A stretch of DNA of 64,000 bases from Vandiemenella viatica (GCA_031002005.1 JARYHS010009186.1:187390437-187454436), one strand, 5' to 3'; positions 23,520 through 35,547 are shown, counted from the first letter of the stretch. Program-made: numbers and translations. The notes: a model not told the origin generated them from the letters alone.

Positions 23520-24349
23520 AGGAGTTATTTCAAAATTATAAAAAACAATATTGCTTTAATTATTGGAATGACATGGTCACAAATAATCAACAACAAAAAA
23601 TGAATATCTCTTAAATCATCGGAGTTAAGACATCTATTAATTTTGTAGCTAATGTTTTACGATAACGTGAAAAAAATGTATCAACCACTCTTGAAGTTAT
23701 TGTCTAACTGACCAATCTTTTAATGCCACATATAACACATATAAATAATGCGCGTAGAGTAAACTATCTCTCGTTACTCATATGACTGTACGTAAGCGAT
23801 TAATTCTACCTATAATCTAACAACAATAACTTGAAATGAATCTGTGTTTTAAAAATTTCTTACTCTCTGTAAGTAGGCCTACTGGTTCAAAACGACATAC
23901 CATGACCATTAACTTGCCCTTGATCTGCTGCAAAATTTGGAAGAATAGTTCCATGGTTCAGATGAAAAGTTAAATTGTAGGGATAATTGAATTGATGGGA
24001 TTAATGCCATAGAGAGGACCGAGGTGCATTTCGCGGTCAATAAAAAACTGTCACACGAGCGGCCCAACTTTTCTACTATGTATCATTGTCAATGACGTCT
24101 TATGACTTATTATTATTATTAATATTAACTTAGTGAACGAAATCTACATGAAAATTGAATACATTTTCTTCTACATTTTAATTAAACACGATGGGTACAC
24201 GTGTGAAAGTGCTAATCCGGACCGACTTGTGATAGTGCCTACCACCATGTTTGTAAGTAGAGTGAATCTATATTATGTGCTGTGATTTATGTAGATACTT
24301 CAATATAAAAATAAAATTGAGTACATTTACAGCCACTGAAGATACCCCA
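22992..24349. other. No recognised gene
   Basis: Only the poly(A) run at 23477-23518 stands out. Confidence 0.4.
23477..23518 (+). repeat. Poly(A) run of 42
   Basis: An uninterrupted A homopolymer that is not attached to a SINE or LINE body I can recognise. Length may be imprecise owing to assembly. Confidence 0.9.
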
Positions 24350-24510
24350 CATCACAAGGGTAGAAAAGTAATGGAACACGGAACGTAAAGGAATTCTTCC
24401 ATGGCCTTTTGAAGAAACCAATATGCCATGCACCTGGAGTGATTTAGAGAATCCAAGAAAAACCGAAATTGGATGGTTTGACAGGGATCCGAATCCTCCT
24501 GAACGCGTTT
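24350..24510 (-). mobile_element. SINE-A, partial copy
   Basis: 'aaaggaattcttccatggcc', 'acctggagtgatttagagaa' and 'tccgaatcctcctgaacgcg' read as the complement of the SINE-A body and B-box region. The tRNA-like 5' end is missing. Confidence 0.65.
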
Positions 24511-24593
24511 GGTGAATAAACATTAATCAAAACAATTGTTAATAGACGGTGTTTAATTTAAAAACATTTGTTAATATTAATGTAATTTCAGCA

Positions 24594-24790
24594 AGCGTCC
24601 TTGTGGCTCAGTGGTTAAGGCGTCTGACTGGAAATCGAAAGGCCGTCCCGTTCGAAGCCCTGTCTCGGCGTGGAGTTTCGTAAGCCCTTACCCTGCCCTC
24701 CACCTCCTCCACAGCTTGCCGTGTAATGTGAAGCACACCAGAACGTTTCCGTGGTTGGGATTCCACGTTAAGGCTCCTCTTCACAATCGC
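24594..24790 (+). mobile_element. SINE-B, full-length
   Basis: tRNA-like head with A box 'tggctcagtggttaagg' and B box GTTCGAAGCCC, followed by the body 'gcttgccgtgtaatgtgaag' and tail 'tgggattccacgttaaggct'. This is the clearest copy of the family here; the head resembles a serine- or leucine-type tRNA. Confidence 0.8.
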
Positions 24791-25835
24791 CCATGATGGG
24801 TGATCAAAAAAGTGGCCATTATCGTTGCGATCACTGGTTGCTGTCTACACAATCGTGATAGCTCCTCTATCCATTAAAAAAGTGGCCATCATTGTCGAAA
24901 TCATGAGTTGCTATACGTGAATTTTCATTTACTGACTGTTGTCTTTTGAAAATGGGCGTCAAAGTGATAGCGGCTTGTGGTGATCACGGATTAATAAGTT
25001 ACTCTATGTTACGCAAGCATAATTTTTATAGATGGATTGAGGTTTTTGTTTGTTGTGTTGGTTGCTAAGAGAGGATATGGCTGGGTCGTGATACTGAATT
25101 CAATCATCGCAAATTCCATTTACGAACCGTGCAACCTCAGAAGGAAGTCAGATGTAAATGTTATATGTGTAGTTTCGTCTGGTGTTGGAGGAACATTGTA
25201 AAATAATTAATTTACTGAATAAAAGTTATGATTAGTACAAAGAAAGGCTTACGAATCTTTCATTAATCAGACAATTTCTATGACGTATTTAAAAAAGAAG
25301 AAAAGGCGACAGTATAACTAAGGAAGAAATGACCATAATCTTCCGGAAATAACTGGAAAACATTGTATAAGTACCAGGCAGAAACGAGGTACAAAGATAA
25401 ATTACACAGGCTGCTGATATCTATTTGATTAGTACATATAACCATTATCGGAATGAGCATCAAAAATAAATTAAAAAAATCATGTAAAATATTGTACTGG
25501 GTGTTAGACAGCTCTTGCCTGCGACTTCGTTCCCTCTTTTTCGTCCATAAACATATTTTTTTTCCCCCCAGACAAACCATGAATAAACAACGAGCCGAAC
25601 TTTTAGCAGAGCCATCATCAGAATTTGATAACTTCGATCACATGTCATCAAGTGACTTTGAATTGTCTCCATCGGTTGCGAAAAAAGTCATATTTTGGGC
25701 CTCTGCCGCGCGACTGAAAGATGGGCGATTGTGTGGACACGCGCACGATCATCGGCACGCATTCCTTTGATGTACGGAAAAATAATAGATCGCTCACGAT
25801 TACTCACCATTATAGGCGTTGATGGTCACTCACAG
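24791..25835. other. No firm gene; one unassigned open block
   Basis: After a pyrimidine-rich tract ending TTTTTTTTCCCCCCAG, an ATG at 25579 opens a plausible peptide (MNKQRAELLAEPSSEFDNFD...). It has no matching donor or domain. The rest is AT-rich. Confidence 0.35.
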
Positions 25836-25999
25836 ACGATTATGCCCTCTACACTATCGTGCGTGCCTACAGTCGTCCATCATTGGCGAATGTGAAGAGG
25901 AGCATATCCCCTCAAGGACTAACAACGCAAACAACAAAGCAAGTTCAATCAAAACTTATGCTTCAAATGGTCCTAGTTGACTCAAAAAAACATATACAG
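25836..25999 (+). CDS. Candidate internal exon, unknown protein
   Basis: The single open frame runs to a donor-like GTATGTG at 26000. With the acceptor TCACTCACAG it starts with two leftover bases (AC) and reads DYALYTIVRAYSRPSLANVK, then a glutamine- and threonine-rich stretch (TTQTTKQVQSKLMLQMVL). An alternative acceptor (GTGCCTACAG) would begin at 25873. The first choice is phase-compatible with 16843-16889. The acceptor lacks a strong pyrimidine tract. Family unknown. Confidence 0.3.
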
Positions 26000-26490
26000 G
26001 TATGTGTATATATATTTATTGTCAGCTCAAGATTAAATAGGCATGAGTGTAATTGAGGAATTAAACTGACAAGGCCTTAGGAAGAGAAGAAATGTAAGTC
26101 AAACTGCTTGGTAACAATAAATTTCTGTGAAGTTTCACTACATTAACAGATATAAAATGCTAATATATTGCAAGGTTCACCTCGCGCTTTTCTCTTATCT
26201 TTTGAAACACTTTGAACATGAGTCGTTCTGACTGTATTTCTTTTCCGGCCACAGGTCAAAATCATCACACTTCTCTTTATGTGAAAAGTTACCTTCAGGC
26301 CATTGCTTGTATATGAACGAAGATCTCACAGACCAGTACTACATTTTTTGGGAAGAAAAAAAGGGAAAATTAGATCTATTTGCTTTGGTAGCACGTGGAA
26401 ACAATCCCTTAGATGTGACAATTAAATTTTTCCCGGCGTATGGCTTACAAGAATTCTTCTCTGGTATTCTGACGGACACTTTCTTCTTTC
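26000..26490. other. No recognised gene
   Basis: Frames on both strands overlap between 26307 and 26693. The minus-strand peptide HLKKAAEVAAETLWKEES comes from the repeat-like hairpin motif at 26494. Confidence 0.35.
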
Positions 26491-26493
26491 CAC

Positions 26494-26528
26494 AACGTTT
26501 CGGCAGCAACCTCCGCTGCCTTCTTCAG
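26494..26528 (-). ncRNA. Hammerhead-core-like hairpin, incomplete
   Basis: Minus strand: CTGAAGA, a perfect GGCAGC/GCTGCC stem, then GAAACG. This has the order CUGANGA - stem II - GAAA of a hammerhead ribozyme core, a motif carried by some Penelope-like and other retroelements. I could not find a stem III with an NUH cleavage triplet, so it is at best a decayed or non-catalytic relic. Confidence 0.25.
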
Positions 26529-26948
26529 GTGAGATGTCATAGCGAAGTTACCACTGCGACGACACAGCATCGACTGTGAATGCCTCGAAATCCTGACTCC
26601 TATAAGTACCCAGCGGCGGGCCACTGGAAAGAAGAAATTATCCGGCAGAGTACCCGTTAAGAATCCTTCGATGTGTAAAATTAATAATACCAACTTTCAC
26701 ACCTTCCACATTAGAACCTTCCAAGTTTTCCAGTATTAACTTCAAACACCTAACAACCTGTGCTAGTTACCAAATTTTAATTTAATTTGCAGAGATTATT
26801 GTTTATTGCTACATTTGTACACATTTTCTAAAAGATCATACTCCACCATACACCTTCGCGCAAAATCTATATTGATCTCTCAGTGTTGTTTCTAAATTTC
26901 AAGAAGAAATTCTTTCAAAGAATAAAGTTTCCCTTTCTTATGCCCTTA

Positions 26949-27198
26949 CCGAGCGTGGTGGGTGAGCGGTTAATGGTCTGGTCTCGCATTCGGGAGGACG
27001 ACGGTTCGAATCCCTGTCCGGGCATCCAGATTTGGGTTTCCCATGGTTTTCCCAGATCATTCCAGACGAATGCAGGGATGCTTCCTTCAAAAGGCCATGG
27101 TAGAATTCCTTCCCATTCCTTGTCCTCAGTCCCATCCCGCCTCTAATGACCTCGAAGTCGACGAGGCGTAAAGCCACAATTAAAAAAAGAAAAAAAAA
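26949..27198 (+). mobile_element. SINE-A, full-length with 13-bp TSD
   Basis: Head CCGAGCGTGGTGGGTGAGCG with the A-box region, B box GGTTCGAATCC, body 'cattccagacgaatgcaggg', 'ccttcaaaaggccatgg', tail 'gaggcgtaaagcca' and an A-rich end. Flanks: TCTTATGCCCTTA (26936-26948) and TCTTACGCCCTTA (27199-27211) form a 13-bp target duplication with one difference. This indicates retrotransposition by LINE machinery. Confidence 0.92.
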
Positions 27199-27298
27199 TC
27201 TTACGCCCTTAAAGTTGCCACATTATACAAATAAATCTTATTTCGCGTATAACCTTCCACAGAGGTAGCGCGTCAGTTTGATCTGGTATCGAACTTAC

Positions 27299-27474
27299 GA
27301 CCTGCTGTTAGATAAAGTGAGCTGCACCGTGTGGACACGTCCGCCCCAGAGAGGGGCAAGTGTAAGATTACAAACTCCCGCATCAACTACACGACGCAGG
27401 CGGACCATGTCTTCCAACGGAACTTGCAGGATCCTCAGGGACACAAGTTCCAAACATGCTAAGGCGTTCTCTGC
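27299..27474 (-). CDS. Candidate internal exon, unknown protein
   Basis: On the minus strand the 176-base block starts after ATCACCGCAG and ends at the consensus donor GTAAGT. Only one minus-strand frame is open throughout (58 codons plus two bases). The peptide is strikingly protein-like: AENALACLELVSLRILQ, then PLEDMVRLRRVVDAGVCNL, then APLWGGRVHTVQLTLSN. The composition is about half GC in an AT-rich setting. I cannot name a family. The exon at 28018-28110 lies upstream on the same strand, but its phase (2) does not join directly, so an unseen exon would be needed or they are unrelated. The plus strand is also open here. Confidence 0.48.
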
Positions 27475-28017
27475 CTGCGGTGATACGAATTAGCAGGGTC
27501 GTCGATTCAGTAAAGAACTGTGCCTTTCTGAGATGATCCAACCTTACTTTTTTTTTTGCCTATTGCTCGTTACATTTTAGGCAACCATTTTGACGCTAAA
27601 GAGACCTTACCTACAATTTTCATGACCAAAAGTGATAGAGATAATGTAATAAGACCTTTAACATAATCTTTGTTTACATTCTTTACTGATGAAGCATGAT
27701 CCTTGGTTATTAAAGTTAAAACAGCAATATCTAGCACTTCATGATTCAGTATTGAAATGTAAATCCGGCTACTTGGTGCTGCTTATTTATTAATTGCGGC
27801 ATATTTTAGAGATGAAATTAGATTTATTTTCAAAAGGGAGCGGGGGTTGTGTGTAAGACAGATGAGCCAGACTTTACTTGTATGGAAATATAAACTTCCA
27901 TTTACTATGAATAAACTCTCGTTTTATGATGGAAAACCAATTTGATTTAGGGTATGAGCAATGAGATTATCAGATGTCATGATCTAATCTAATATAAAAT
28001 ATAATAAATCTAATTAC
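27475..28017. other. No recognised gene
   Basis: AT-rich and possibly intronic between two minus-strand candidate exons. I could not identify a linking exon. Confidence 0.35.
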
Positions 28018-28110
28018 CTTATAAGTACAATTTCCTTGACCCGAAGAGCATCATCTTTGCAGTCATATTTGTAGGTTGCCAGTTTTAGTCCAAATTCGGT
28101 TTCGTATAAC
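28018..28110 (-). CDS. Candidate internal exon, unknown protein
   Basis: Minus strand: acceptor ATTGTGTTTCAG, 93 bases, donor GTAATTAG. Two frames have stops; the only open frame encodes LYETEFGLKLATYKYDCKDD followed by ALRVKEIVLI, with one leading and two trailing leftover bases. The charged/hydrophobic alternation and single cysteine look like a genuine folded-domain segment. I do not recognise the family. Confidence 0.55.
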
Positions 28111-28660
28111 CTGAAACACAATACGTATCTCTCTAAGACTTCGTATTTGCCTCCTATCTCCCAATAATGATTTAGTCTGCTTTTGACAGTAAAAAGTGTC
28201 AACACAGCCGTTCTTACAATATTAATTATCACTTTACCACAGGCAGTATGTGGTATCTTACAGAGCGATCCATAGTTCAGTCTCTCACAACACGAAAACT
28301 TCTCTGTTGGTCATCATGAAAAAAATGAAGTGTTACAAGATTATCACAACTGAGATCGTTTACAGACCGAGGACTTTTTTTTTTTGGATCTTTGTAGTTA
28401 ATAACCTGCTGATACTAATCACATTCATAGAGCGAATTATGGAGATATTGGCTGTTCGTTGAAGATGTAGCGGCGGTCAAGGAGCAACCACATAGTCTGC
28501 AAACGTTACCTGTTCTGTTTGAAGTGTACAGAAGAATGGTCTTCGCCGGCAAAGGAAGTGAAGACGGTATTGAAGGCCCTTGGTCATCGCAGTGTTCTGT
28601 CAAGGACAACCAGGTGTTCTCTATTGTCGCCCCGTACTCTTGTGTCAATACCATCTTTTT
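28111..28660. other. No recognised gene
   Basis: AT-rich, with a GC-richer patch at 28440-28660 that has frames on both strands but no domain. Confidence 0.35.
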
Positions 28661-28663
28661 GCT

Positions 28664-28840
28664 ACCGAGCCCGGTCGGTGAACAGTAGCGCCTGGGCTTG
28701 ACATTCGGGAGGACGCGTGTTCGAATCATCGTGGGAGCATCCAGATTTCGGATTTACATGGTTCCCGAAATCACGGCAGACCATGGCCGAATTTCTTCCC
28801 GTTCCTTGTCTCCAATGCTCTCCCGCCTCTAATGATATGT
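28664..28840 (+). mobile_element. SINE-A, tail-less copy
   Basis: Head ACCGAGCCCGGTCGGTGAAC, 'cattcgggaggacgcgtgtt', B box GTTCGAATC, then 'tccagatttcggatt' and 'aatttcttcccgttccttgt'. The Ser/body segment is shortened and the usual 'taaagccata' tail is absent. Confidence 0.72.
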
Positions 28841-30775
28841 ATGATGTTTCGGTTACCTACATGTTACTCAAAGTTATTTTTCTTTTGAGGAGCATAATTT
28901 TTGAAGCACATACAAAGCTATCGTACGTTCTCTACAGCGCCTGTTAGTAAGTATCCGTCTGTGGGTTAATTTGAAATGCTTGTATGTTTTATTAGGCTGA
29001 ATACTGAATACACATCACTCAGACGGGACTCGGAATGAAATTTCAGAACAGATAGAACGTGTTTCGAGAATGGAAGTGTACTCCGGTTGTAGAAAAGGCA
29101 AAAAAAAAAAAAAGGAGGAATTCATAAAAAATTGTTTATCTCTATACTTACTGTTTACAGTGCAAGAAATTGGATTTTCATAAATATATGTTAAAACAAG
29201 GCATCATTTAACCATAATATGGTATCATGTATTACTTAGCATTCTGATCAGATAATTTATTAATTATTTTCACGTCACATGATCTAACATCTAATTATAA
29301 AATCGAATGAATAAAATAATGTAAAACTTCTCAGGCTGCCTAAATTTTTAAAAAAATAATTAGTTTTTCCATATTAGTGGAGGAATATGTATATAAATTT
29401 TGAGTGTAACATGAGTGTTAAATATATGTTTAATGATGACTGCAAACGCAGTTAATTTTTCTATTGTTTATTTTTCGAAGTTGTTTCAATTCATTCTCAA
29501 AAACATTTCCAGCGGTCTTCTGATAGTGGAAGTAAATGCGCTCGATAAATAAACAAACGAACAGAAAATCAATTGCATTGGAAGTCATTATTGATTACAT
29601 ATTTATAATTTAACGTCCAATTACGAGTGTAAAATATGATGGAAAATTTAGCTTTCATGATGGTTTCATACATGCATTTCTTCAAATTATACTTTACAGT
29701 AGTAATGAAAACTTTCCATCCATTGAAATTAAGAAACCAAGGTTTCAAACATAACATTAACTTTGAGTTTTTTTTTTTTTTAATGTTGTTTCCCACCTCT
29801 AGCAGACTTACCTAATTATTAACTTCAATTAAAACTTCTCAATTCTATCAGAGCTTTTTAGGTAATTGCTTCAAGAAGTAAAGAAATATAAATACTAAAA
29901 TCTCACAAGGACAATTGAAAACAATAGCGATGATGAAAGAATTTGACTCAGATGTTTATTACTCGAGACAGAGTGTCTAAAAAATGTAAAGCACAGGAAG
30001 CTTTGGTACTAGTTATAATGCATGATTTTTTTTTTTTAAAATGTTCTCACTATGAAGTTAATCACGTTTCAAGAAACTTGTTTGTTGCGTCTAAAAATAA
30101 TCCTCAGGCTTAGCATTGCGTAAATGGAGTGGAGGCGAGTTTGCAGTGTTCTCTGTGCGAGTACATTTCAAAGAGAGGCATTTCGGTAAGGCTATTTGGT
30201 GTTCCGACAAGCGGTAATCAGTGTGTGCCGTAACGAGAGGAAGTAAGCCTTAGCGCCGTTTGTTTGTAGTGTGTAATGGGTGCTGAGCTCCGCACTGTCT
30301 GCAGTTTCATTATGTAGCGCCTCGTTACTCTCTACCACACCAAACACCGGCTGGATAATCACGTACCATGCCCTTAACGAAGTCTCTTTAAACGGAAACA
30401 TTTTCACCTTTCTACTACGACTAGTTTCAATACTAAAAAGCATTATAGTTTGGAAAATTTTCGTTTGAACTTCAGCAATGTGGTTTAAGCATTCCCCAGA
30501 CACATCTTCCTTATTTTCGCATGATGACTAAGTGGCTGGCTAAGTATTACAGTTTCTGAGTCGAAAATTGAGCCATAAATATCAAAATTATACTAAACGT
30601 CAAATACAGCTTTCGATTTTATGGCCTTAAATTGTGAAATTTAGTTTTTGACTGTGTTTCAGAACCAAATTTTTCATTGCCTTGAGTTTCATAAACTACC
30701 ATATATCCATGTCATTCTCCGTATTAGATTCATATAGTAAAAAGTCTTATCATTCTAAGGTGTGGCAGTAATATA
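28841..30775. other. No recognised gene over 1.9 kb
   Basis: AT-rich. A 103-codon minus-strand frame at 30192-30503 has no recognisable domain or splice context. Confidence 0.4.
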
Positions 30776-31460
30776 TTGTTGAAGACTTGAAATGTAAATA
30801 CCTGGCATAACATTTGTTAAAAAAAATCAACTGGGGAGGACACATTGGACAGGTGGTAGGCTAAGGTTTCAAAATCATTCGCTTATTGGAGAGAGAGAGA
30901 TGAGGGGACGTACCAGAGAAGTGGGTAAAAAAAACTTTGGTCAGTTCATTGCTCGAAGTTGGTGGATTTATGGGACCCAAATACAGGAATTGGAGGAGGT
31001 GCAAAGAAGGGTCACTATATTTATCTCTGGAAAATACTGCAGAACACAATCAGTAAATGATACGATAAAGGAGCTGAAATAGGATTAATTGAAAGATAGG
31101 AGGAGCGTGAAGAGAGTTATGGGAGTGTACAAGGCGCACGGTTATATTAGTGATGACGCGTGGAAGGATATTCGTGGAAGAATTGAGAATCATGCATGGA
31201 AGGGAAAAGTTGATCATGTCCATAAGCGGGCACTCGATTTCAAGGATAAGATTGTTGTAAAATTTTCTTTCGTTGGTAAGGGGGTAAGGGATTGGAGTAA
31301 ACTACTACGAAAAATGATGAATAATTTACCAAAAACGCTGAAGAAATTTGGAACTAAAATTCGGAGACGGCATCGGTAATCGGGTACAGGATGTGTAGGG
31401 AAACTGCCACCAAAGCGTGTGCTCCATCGGAATTCAATTAAAATTAATTTAAGGAATAAT
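30776..31460 (+). pseudogene. CR1/Jockey-type LINE, copy 2, 3' end
   Basis: Same family as 10063-11340: EDLKCKYL at the start, then WGGHIGQVVG-like sequence, IQELEEVQRRVTIFISGKYC, a stop after KELK, then RRSVKRVMGVYKAHGYISDD and FSFVGKGVRDWSKLL. The 3' end shares 'tgtagggaaactgccaccaa' and 'gcgtgtgctcca' and the AATTAAAATTAATT tail with copy 1. Everything upstream of the thumb region is missing. In-frame stops and frameshifts make it inactive. Confidence 0.88.
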
Positions 31461-32215
31461 ATTGCACGGAACGAATTAAATTTACTATCGGCATTTTTAA
31501 AATGCAAGGAACTTTAAATTTATATCATTTTTAGTACAAGTATGTTAGTATACGTCAACGCAACCTCATTAAAACTTGCTCATTTAGTTTATTTTGCTCA
31601 CAGATTGTGAAGTATATTAGATTTAGTGCGTTCAGTTTTTGTCATTTAAGTAAAGGTTGGTGTCTATTGGGGTCATATTTAAACGACCAGGTATTAAGGT
31701 TTTTTTGATAGCCTGACTGCAAATGTAGTCCAAAACTGATAACCTTGACGACACCTCGTGTCTCTATTTCTTGTGAAAATATTGAAATATATTTTAGCCC
31801 TCTACTTGACGATCTGTATACATCGACAACTCACATGCTGGGGTAGAAATGTGTTTTTATTTTCTTTGGATCTTCATTTATTTATTTGTAACCCATCTAT
31901 AATATATATTTTACATAATTTTAAATACAATATTCGGTTCTGGCTTGTAACGTCTACTTCGGGGACGTTTACTTTTGGGTCATACTGTTTTATCATCAGC
32001 AAAATTATCAATTTCGAATATCAAAAATCATACTTAATCTTCAGCTAATCACATGAAATATTATTGTAATGAATAGGAAAATTGAAAATTGGGTGTACAA
32101 TTTATTATTGTGAAATTAGTCAAACATGAAGTTTGTTTTTATTTTGAGGTTAACAATTACATATCATTGAATGTCAAACAGCTAGAGCAAAATCTCAGGG
32201 TCATTACTGGGCGGA
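31461..32215. other. No recognised gene
   Basis: AT-rich without exon-like blocks. Confidence 0.4.
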
Positions 32216-32600
32216 ACGATTGCATGAGTTTCCGTCCGGGTCGTAGCTTTTACCATTGTTCACAGCCCAGGTCAGCGACCAGGCAAGACCAGCGCCACAT
32301 GAGGTCGTCCAGCTTCCTCGACCGCACCGCGTGAATGCCAGCTCCGGCGTCGTTGAAAGTCACTTCGGCTGTACTCGATGAAGATCTGAACCAGAGTGTC
32401 TCGTCGTCCGTTCTTCTCCTCCCAACAAGACTCTGTACTTGTCGTAATGCGATGTCGGGTCCGGCTCTTGGCGAATCACCGCAATCCGCGCAAAAGTACC
32501 AGCGCCACATTGGCCCCAGAACAGACAAGAAAAAACACCAACACGGCAATAAATTGAGGCGGCTTCTCTATTGGCTGGATCGTCTTCCCCTACTCTCATA
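32216..32600. other. GC-rich block with overlapping open frames
   Basis: About 380 bases of high GC and CpG content interrupt AT-rich DNA, with overlapping frames on both strands. One minus frame contains HYDKYRVLLGGEERTTRHS and another, continuing better downstream, TAEVTFNDAGAGIHAVRS, as if a frameshift split one protein. No family is recognised. It could be a decayed coding block or a GC-rich repeat. Confidence 0.35.
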
Positions 32601-32666
32601 AAGCACTCATTTACTAGGAAACGTCACTAAGGTTTATTTTTGCTAGTCTGCGCCAGTTTTCGGCGG

Positions 32667-32727
32667 GAACTTTCCGAAACGTGCGAAAATAGAAAGCGGG
32701 TCTCAGTTATTTATGGGGGTTATAAAT
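32667..32727 (+). promoter_or_regulatory. Possible promoter: heat-shock-like motif and TATA box
   Basis: GGAACTTTCCGAAACG resembles a heat-shock element (GAA..TTC with an imperfect third unit) and is followed about 45 bases later by TATAAAT at 32721. No convincing coding exon follows, so this is a motif match only. Confidence 0.2.
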
Positions 32728-32759
32728 CCGCTTTATGTCCACGTTGAGAAGGACGTTGT

Positions 32760-35530
32760 CAGCACCCCCCAAGGTGCGTGTAAATCTGGACGCTTTAGTT
32801 CCGTCACGTTTCTGTTCGTTGACACGACGCATCGGCAATATTCACACACACCGTGGGATCACTTAGTGCCTAATGGCACTGTACCTTTTAATTCATTACA
32901 GGCTCAACGTAATACTTAATAGGCGCAAATTGGAAGTCTTAAAATGATTCTTTTAATGTGTTGTAGGCCTGTGATAGCAGAGAGCTCCGCATACTTTTTA
33001 ATACAAATTCTAAAAAGAATTTAAATTGTTACGAGATATTTCTTTGTGAGTTTGGCTTGTTCTGACAGTGATTATGCCGGTTTTAGGAATGATGACTTAT
33101 TAGAGGGTAGCATCTATGAACTGATTTCAGTGAATGTTTAGAACACAGTTTCACTTTTAGTTTTCATGCAATTTACGTCACAAGCGTGCATAATTATTTT
33201 GCTGTAATTTCAAATAAACTGATCTAATGGAAGCTTATTATCGGTAATTAACAACATGTTCTTATACTATAAAATTTTTCTCATGGCTTGTTCTCTTCAC
33301 GGTAATCTTCTTGCACAGATTGGTTGAGTTACGCTGGCTGTGAACACGTTTTCTCAATACCCACGTACATTTTTGATTGCTCATTATTACCTGAAGGACG
33401 GGACATTTAATCCAATAGTTTGTAACTATGCAGCAATCTTTTATTTGTTTTTAAATTATAGTTTAAAACATTTATACAGTAACAGATCGCGACGTCACCT
33501 CAGTCATAAGTATTTAAATTTTGAAGTGCAATTTGTTCAAATAAGATTACAACCACAGACTTTTAAATAATTTCATTCAACGTTTGATGTCATTTCAATG
33601 CAGTTTTAATAGAAATTTTTAATTCATTAATAGCTCTAATACCTGTTTTGCTTATAATTTAGAATTGTTAAATATTGCTTTCAATACACTCTTAATGTTT
33701 TGATAAAAAGCCACATTTTGAATGACTGGCGACCCAATTTATTTCATAAACATTCGACCATAAATGACTTCTTTCGTACTTTTAGGCAAGAGCCCAGTCT
33801 TGTAAGTAGATTTATAAAAGTTTAGTTTTTAATAGATTCTGAGAAGCCACTAAAATGTAACAGTCTTGTAAAGTAATGTTATAAACTAACGGATTAAATT
33901 TTCTGTGTTAATTAACCTTCAGAGATGACTGTCTGACTAGTACAAATGTTATGACAAGTTTAATAAAAGAAGGAAATACGTCTAACGTAGAATTCTACTT
34001 ATACTTATAAAGTTTTAGGTGATAATTTATAATTTCGTTGTTATACTCGTATAACCGATTTACTACAAGGAAACTTACAAAATATTGCCAGATATCCAAG
34101 TAAATCCTCTGAGAAGTTTTACATACACTAGAAATTATCTAAATAAATAGTAGTTTGCAATTTAATAACTTCAAAAAGAATATTAATTTAAATTCTTTTT
34201 TTTCCCTGAATTCTCAACAGCATACCTCCATAGGAGCATGCGCGATAGAAAATGAATTGTCAAAAATGTTTAATTATTTTCACCTCTCCTTTCAAGTCGG
34301 AAATCCATTAAGCCTATTATGTTACCATCCTGATACCATCTCCGTATCTCTACTGCCTTTTTTTACCTAATAGTTAAAGTTATATGTTATTCATCAGCAG
34401 TTTCCGCTTGGATGTTGTTGACCCATTGCTTGTATTACCGCTTCCGTAACCTGTGTGGTGCTTGGTTTATTGTCTCTTGTGTGGTAGGTACAGTGAACAA
34501 AATTGCAAACATACATATGTGTGTATGAGTGAAACTGCATATATTTTTAATTTACGTTTACATGCACGTGTGCTCCAATGCGTACATTGAACGTTCAGCA
34601 CCCTGAATGTAACCGCTGGAAACAATGTATAACCATTACATGAGCAAGAGGTAAATATGCTATTTATATTTAAATGTAAACGCCGTGAACGTAGCATGCT
34701 TGGCGTCTGGCGATGTAGTGCCAAAGTAACTGAAGGAGCATCAAATGTACTAAATTAGAATCTTCAGGTTATAAAATTTAGGCTGGCTATAAAATGACTT
34801 TAGTTTCTGGAAATAAATGTAGCTGAATTACTAGAATCATAGAATCATTGTTATTAACAGTTTTGTGTTAAGCTTTTAAACTTACACGAAATTGTATTAG
34901 AGACGTGGAGTGTTGAAAAATCTGTTAAATCAGTTTTCCGGTTTTTCGGCTAAAGTCCTTTTGTAAGTCAGAGTATTTGTCCTCGTTCCTCACAACTTCA
35001 GTTGTTACTCTCCTATATCTTTGGATTTCCGTGAAACTCCATCAAGTATCCAAGTTGGAGTAAACCCTCTGATTATAATATTATTCATTTTCATCCTGAT
35101 ATCTCATACAAGAAAGTATTATACATATATCCTTGGTTTATTTTAATTAATTTTTCACGATTCTAAAAAGCAATTATAGTACTACACAGTAAACATTACA
35201 AAAGATTAACGCAACATACAATTAATTCCCGGGAGGGTCTCGAACTTGAAAATTACTAATTTAATTTACCGGTGTTAATCCAGTGCGTCGAGCAGCAAGT
35301 TGAACAGATCATACTTTTATTACAACACGTTATTATTTTACCAGTGATTATGGAACAGAGTTGAAACGGAAAATTTATAAAGAACAAAACATTTTCTAAT
35401 TGATGTTTAATTTAAGCCGTCGCGACGGTATAGCCCTACACAAGTTTCACATGCGGAAAATTCTGGGAACTAGTCTTTTTAAATAATAATTTTCATCTGA
35501 AAAAATTCCTATACTAGTTTACAGTCAGTA
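32760..35530. other. No recognised gene over 2.8 kb
   Basis: Strongly AT-rich sequence without supported exons or recognised repeats. Confidence 0.45.
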
Positions 35531-35547
35531 TGAGATTTTTTTTTTTT

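Noticed and set aside
24594..24680. tRNA gene (the A and B boxes look good)
   Set aside because: The acceptor stem does not close and the sequence continues into a SINE-B body with a repeated tail; it is a SINE head.
26949..27030. tRNA gene
   Set aside because: Same sequence recurs many times with a common body and target duplications, so it is the head of SINE-A.
32250..32601. Overlapping frames on both strands read as a gene
   Set aside because: Several frames compete, no intact domain or splice structure is visible, and the best peptides need a frameshift; kept only as a GC-rich block.
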